From an uncultured Pelolinea sp. (GTDB taxonomy: Bacteria > Chloroflexota > Anaerolineae > Anaerolineales > Anaerolineaceae), in assembly GCA_937902055.1 (NCBI GenBank), contig CALGUJ010000280.1, positions 1 through 23,228 on the forward strand: a stretch of DNA of 23,228 nt, written 5' to 3'. Position 1 is the first letter of the stretch. The number at the start of each line of letters is the position of its first letter. A program made the translations under genes and the position numbers. A model generated the notes under the pieces. It searched no databases. It saw nothing but the letters and a program-made list of their open reading frames with translations, and had not been told where the DNA came from. This document shows, piece after piece, positions 22,856 through 23,228 of the stretch.

Positions 22856-23228
22856 ATGGGTAAAGAAATTGCGCTGGTAACCGACAGCACGTGTGATATC
22901 CCCCCAGAATGGCGCGACCAATACGATATCACCGTAGTGCCGTCGATCATTATCTTTGGCGAGAAACAATACATCGACGGCGTCGAGATGACCGCCGCGC
23001 AATTTTACCAACAACTGCCCAGGGAAAGAATCCACCCCACTACCTCTCATCCCGCACCGGCCGCGTTTCTGCAAGCATATCTGGAGGCAATCAAGAAAGG
23101 CGCCAAGCAGATCCTGACCATCGTGGTGGCGGCTGCCATGAGCGGCACCATGGCCGCCGCGCAGGAAGCCGCTAAACTGGTGAAAATCCCGGTGCACATC
23201 ATCGATAGCTGCAGCAATTCCATGGGTC
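22856..23228 (+). CDS. DegV-family fatty-acid-binding protein, N-terminal part (3' truncated by window)
   Basis: The frame opens at the ATG at 22856 and is still open at the window edge, giving 124 residues. An in-frame ATG at 22847 is less likely because AAAGGA (22842-22847) is ideally spaced for 22856. The sequence has the DegV signatures LVTDSTCDIPPE, TVVPSIIIFGEKQYIDG, the HPTTSHPAPAAF loop that binds the fatty-acid carboxylate, and MSGTMAAAQEAAK, ending in HIIDSCSNSMG. DegV/FakB proteins hold a fatty acid for phosphorylation by the kinase FakA and feed phospholipid synthesis. No FakA is visible in the window. Family assignment is firm; the lipid preference is unknown. Confidence 0.92.
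   Translation, partial: MGKEIALVTDSTCDIPPEWRDQYDITVVPSIIIFGEKQYIDGVEMTAAQFYQQLPRERIHPTTSHPAPAAFLQAYLEAIKKGAKQILTIVVAAAMSGTMAAAQEAAKLVKIPVHIIDSCSNSMG

Overview
The window reads as ordinary chromosomal DNA from a free-living bacterium, most likely a Chloroflexota of the Anaerolineae type. That placement is inference: it rests on histidine-kinase-type 7TM sensors fused to GGDEF domains, a DUF4342 protein, an orphan dihydrolipoamide dehydrogenase, and the general style of the proteins. There is no rRNA or other phylogenetic marker to settle it. I see no tRNA, rRNA, CRISPR array, transposase or phage gene. Coding density is high, and no gene-free stretch exceeds 300 bases.

Layout. (1) 1-2351, plus strand: the C-terminal end of a DeoR-family regulator, a class III PLP aminotransferase and a SIS-domain sugar-phosphate isomerase of the 6-phospho-3-hexuloisomerase type, closed by a strong bidirectional terminator. 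(2) 2419-8251, minus strand: an orphan dihydrolipoamide dehydrogenase and two neighbouring diguanylate cyclases with the same 7TM input domain. (3) 8408-10142, plus strand: a DUF2812 membrane protein and a GNAT-like protein, each followed by a terminator. (4) 10184-13865, minus strand: an OmpR-type response regulator and overlapping histidine kinase, then DUF4342, a transglutaminase-like protein and a LOG-family phosphoribohydrolase. (5) 14041-16717, plus strand, divergent from the two-component genes: a membrane-anchored PepSY protein, a small Ser/Gly-tailed membrane protein, an ApbE-type FMN transferase and a ferric-reductase-like haem membrane protein, tightly packed. (6) 16794-19729, minus strand: a stand-alone B3/4-domain protein coupled to a third diguanylate cyclase, and an isochorismatase-like hydrolase. 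(7) 19822-23228: two convergent aldo/keto reductases, a cyclophilin-type prolyl isomerase, and the start of a DegV-family fatty-acid-binding protein that runs off the window.

The most interesting unit is 13182-16717. A two-component system with an acidic/His-rich extracytoplasmic sensor insert faces, across a promoter with 11-bp-phased repeats, an operon whose products look like parts of an extracytoplasmic flavin/haem electron-transfer device. The secreted PepSY protein ends in a similar acidic/His tail. No canonical FMN-binding domain is present, so the ApbE substrate is unknown. The second theme is cyclic-di-GMP: three membrane diguanylate cyclases with intact GG(D/E)EF and inhibitory sites lie within about 15 kb, with no visible phosphodiesterase or receptor.
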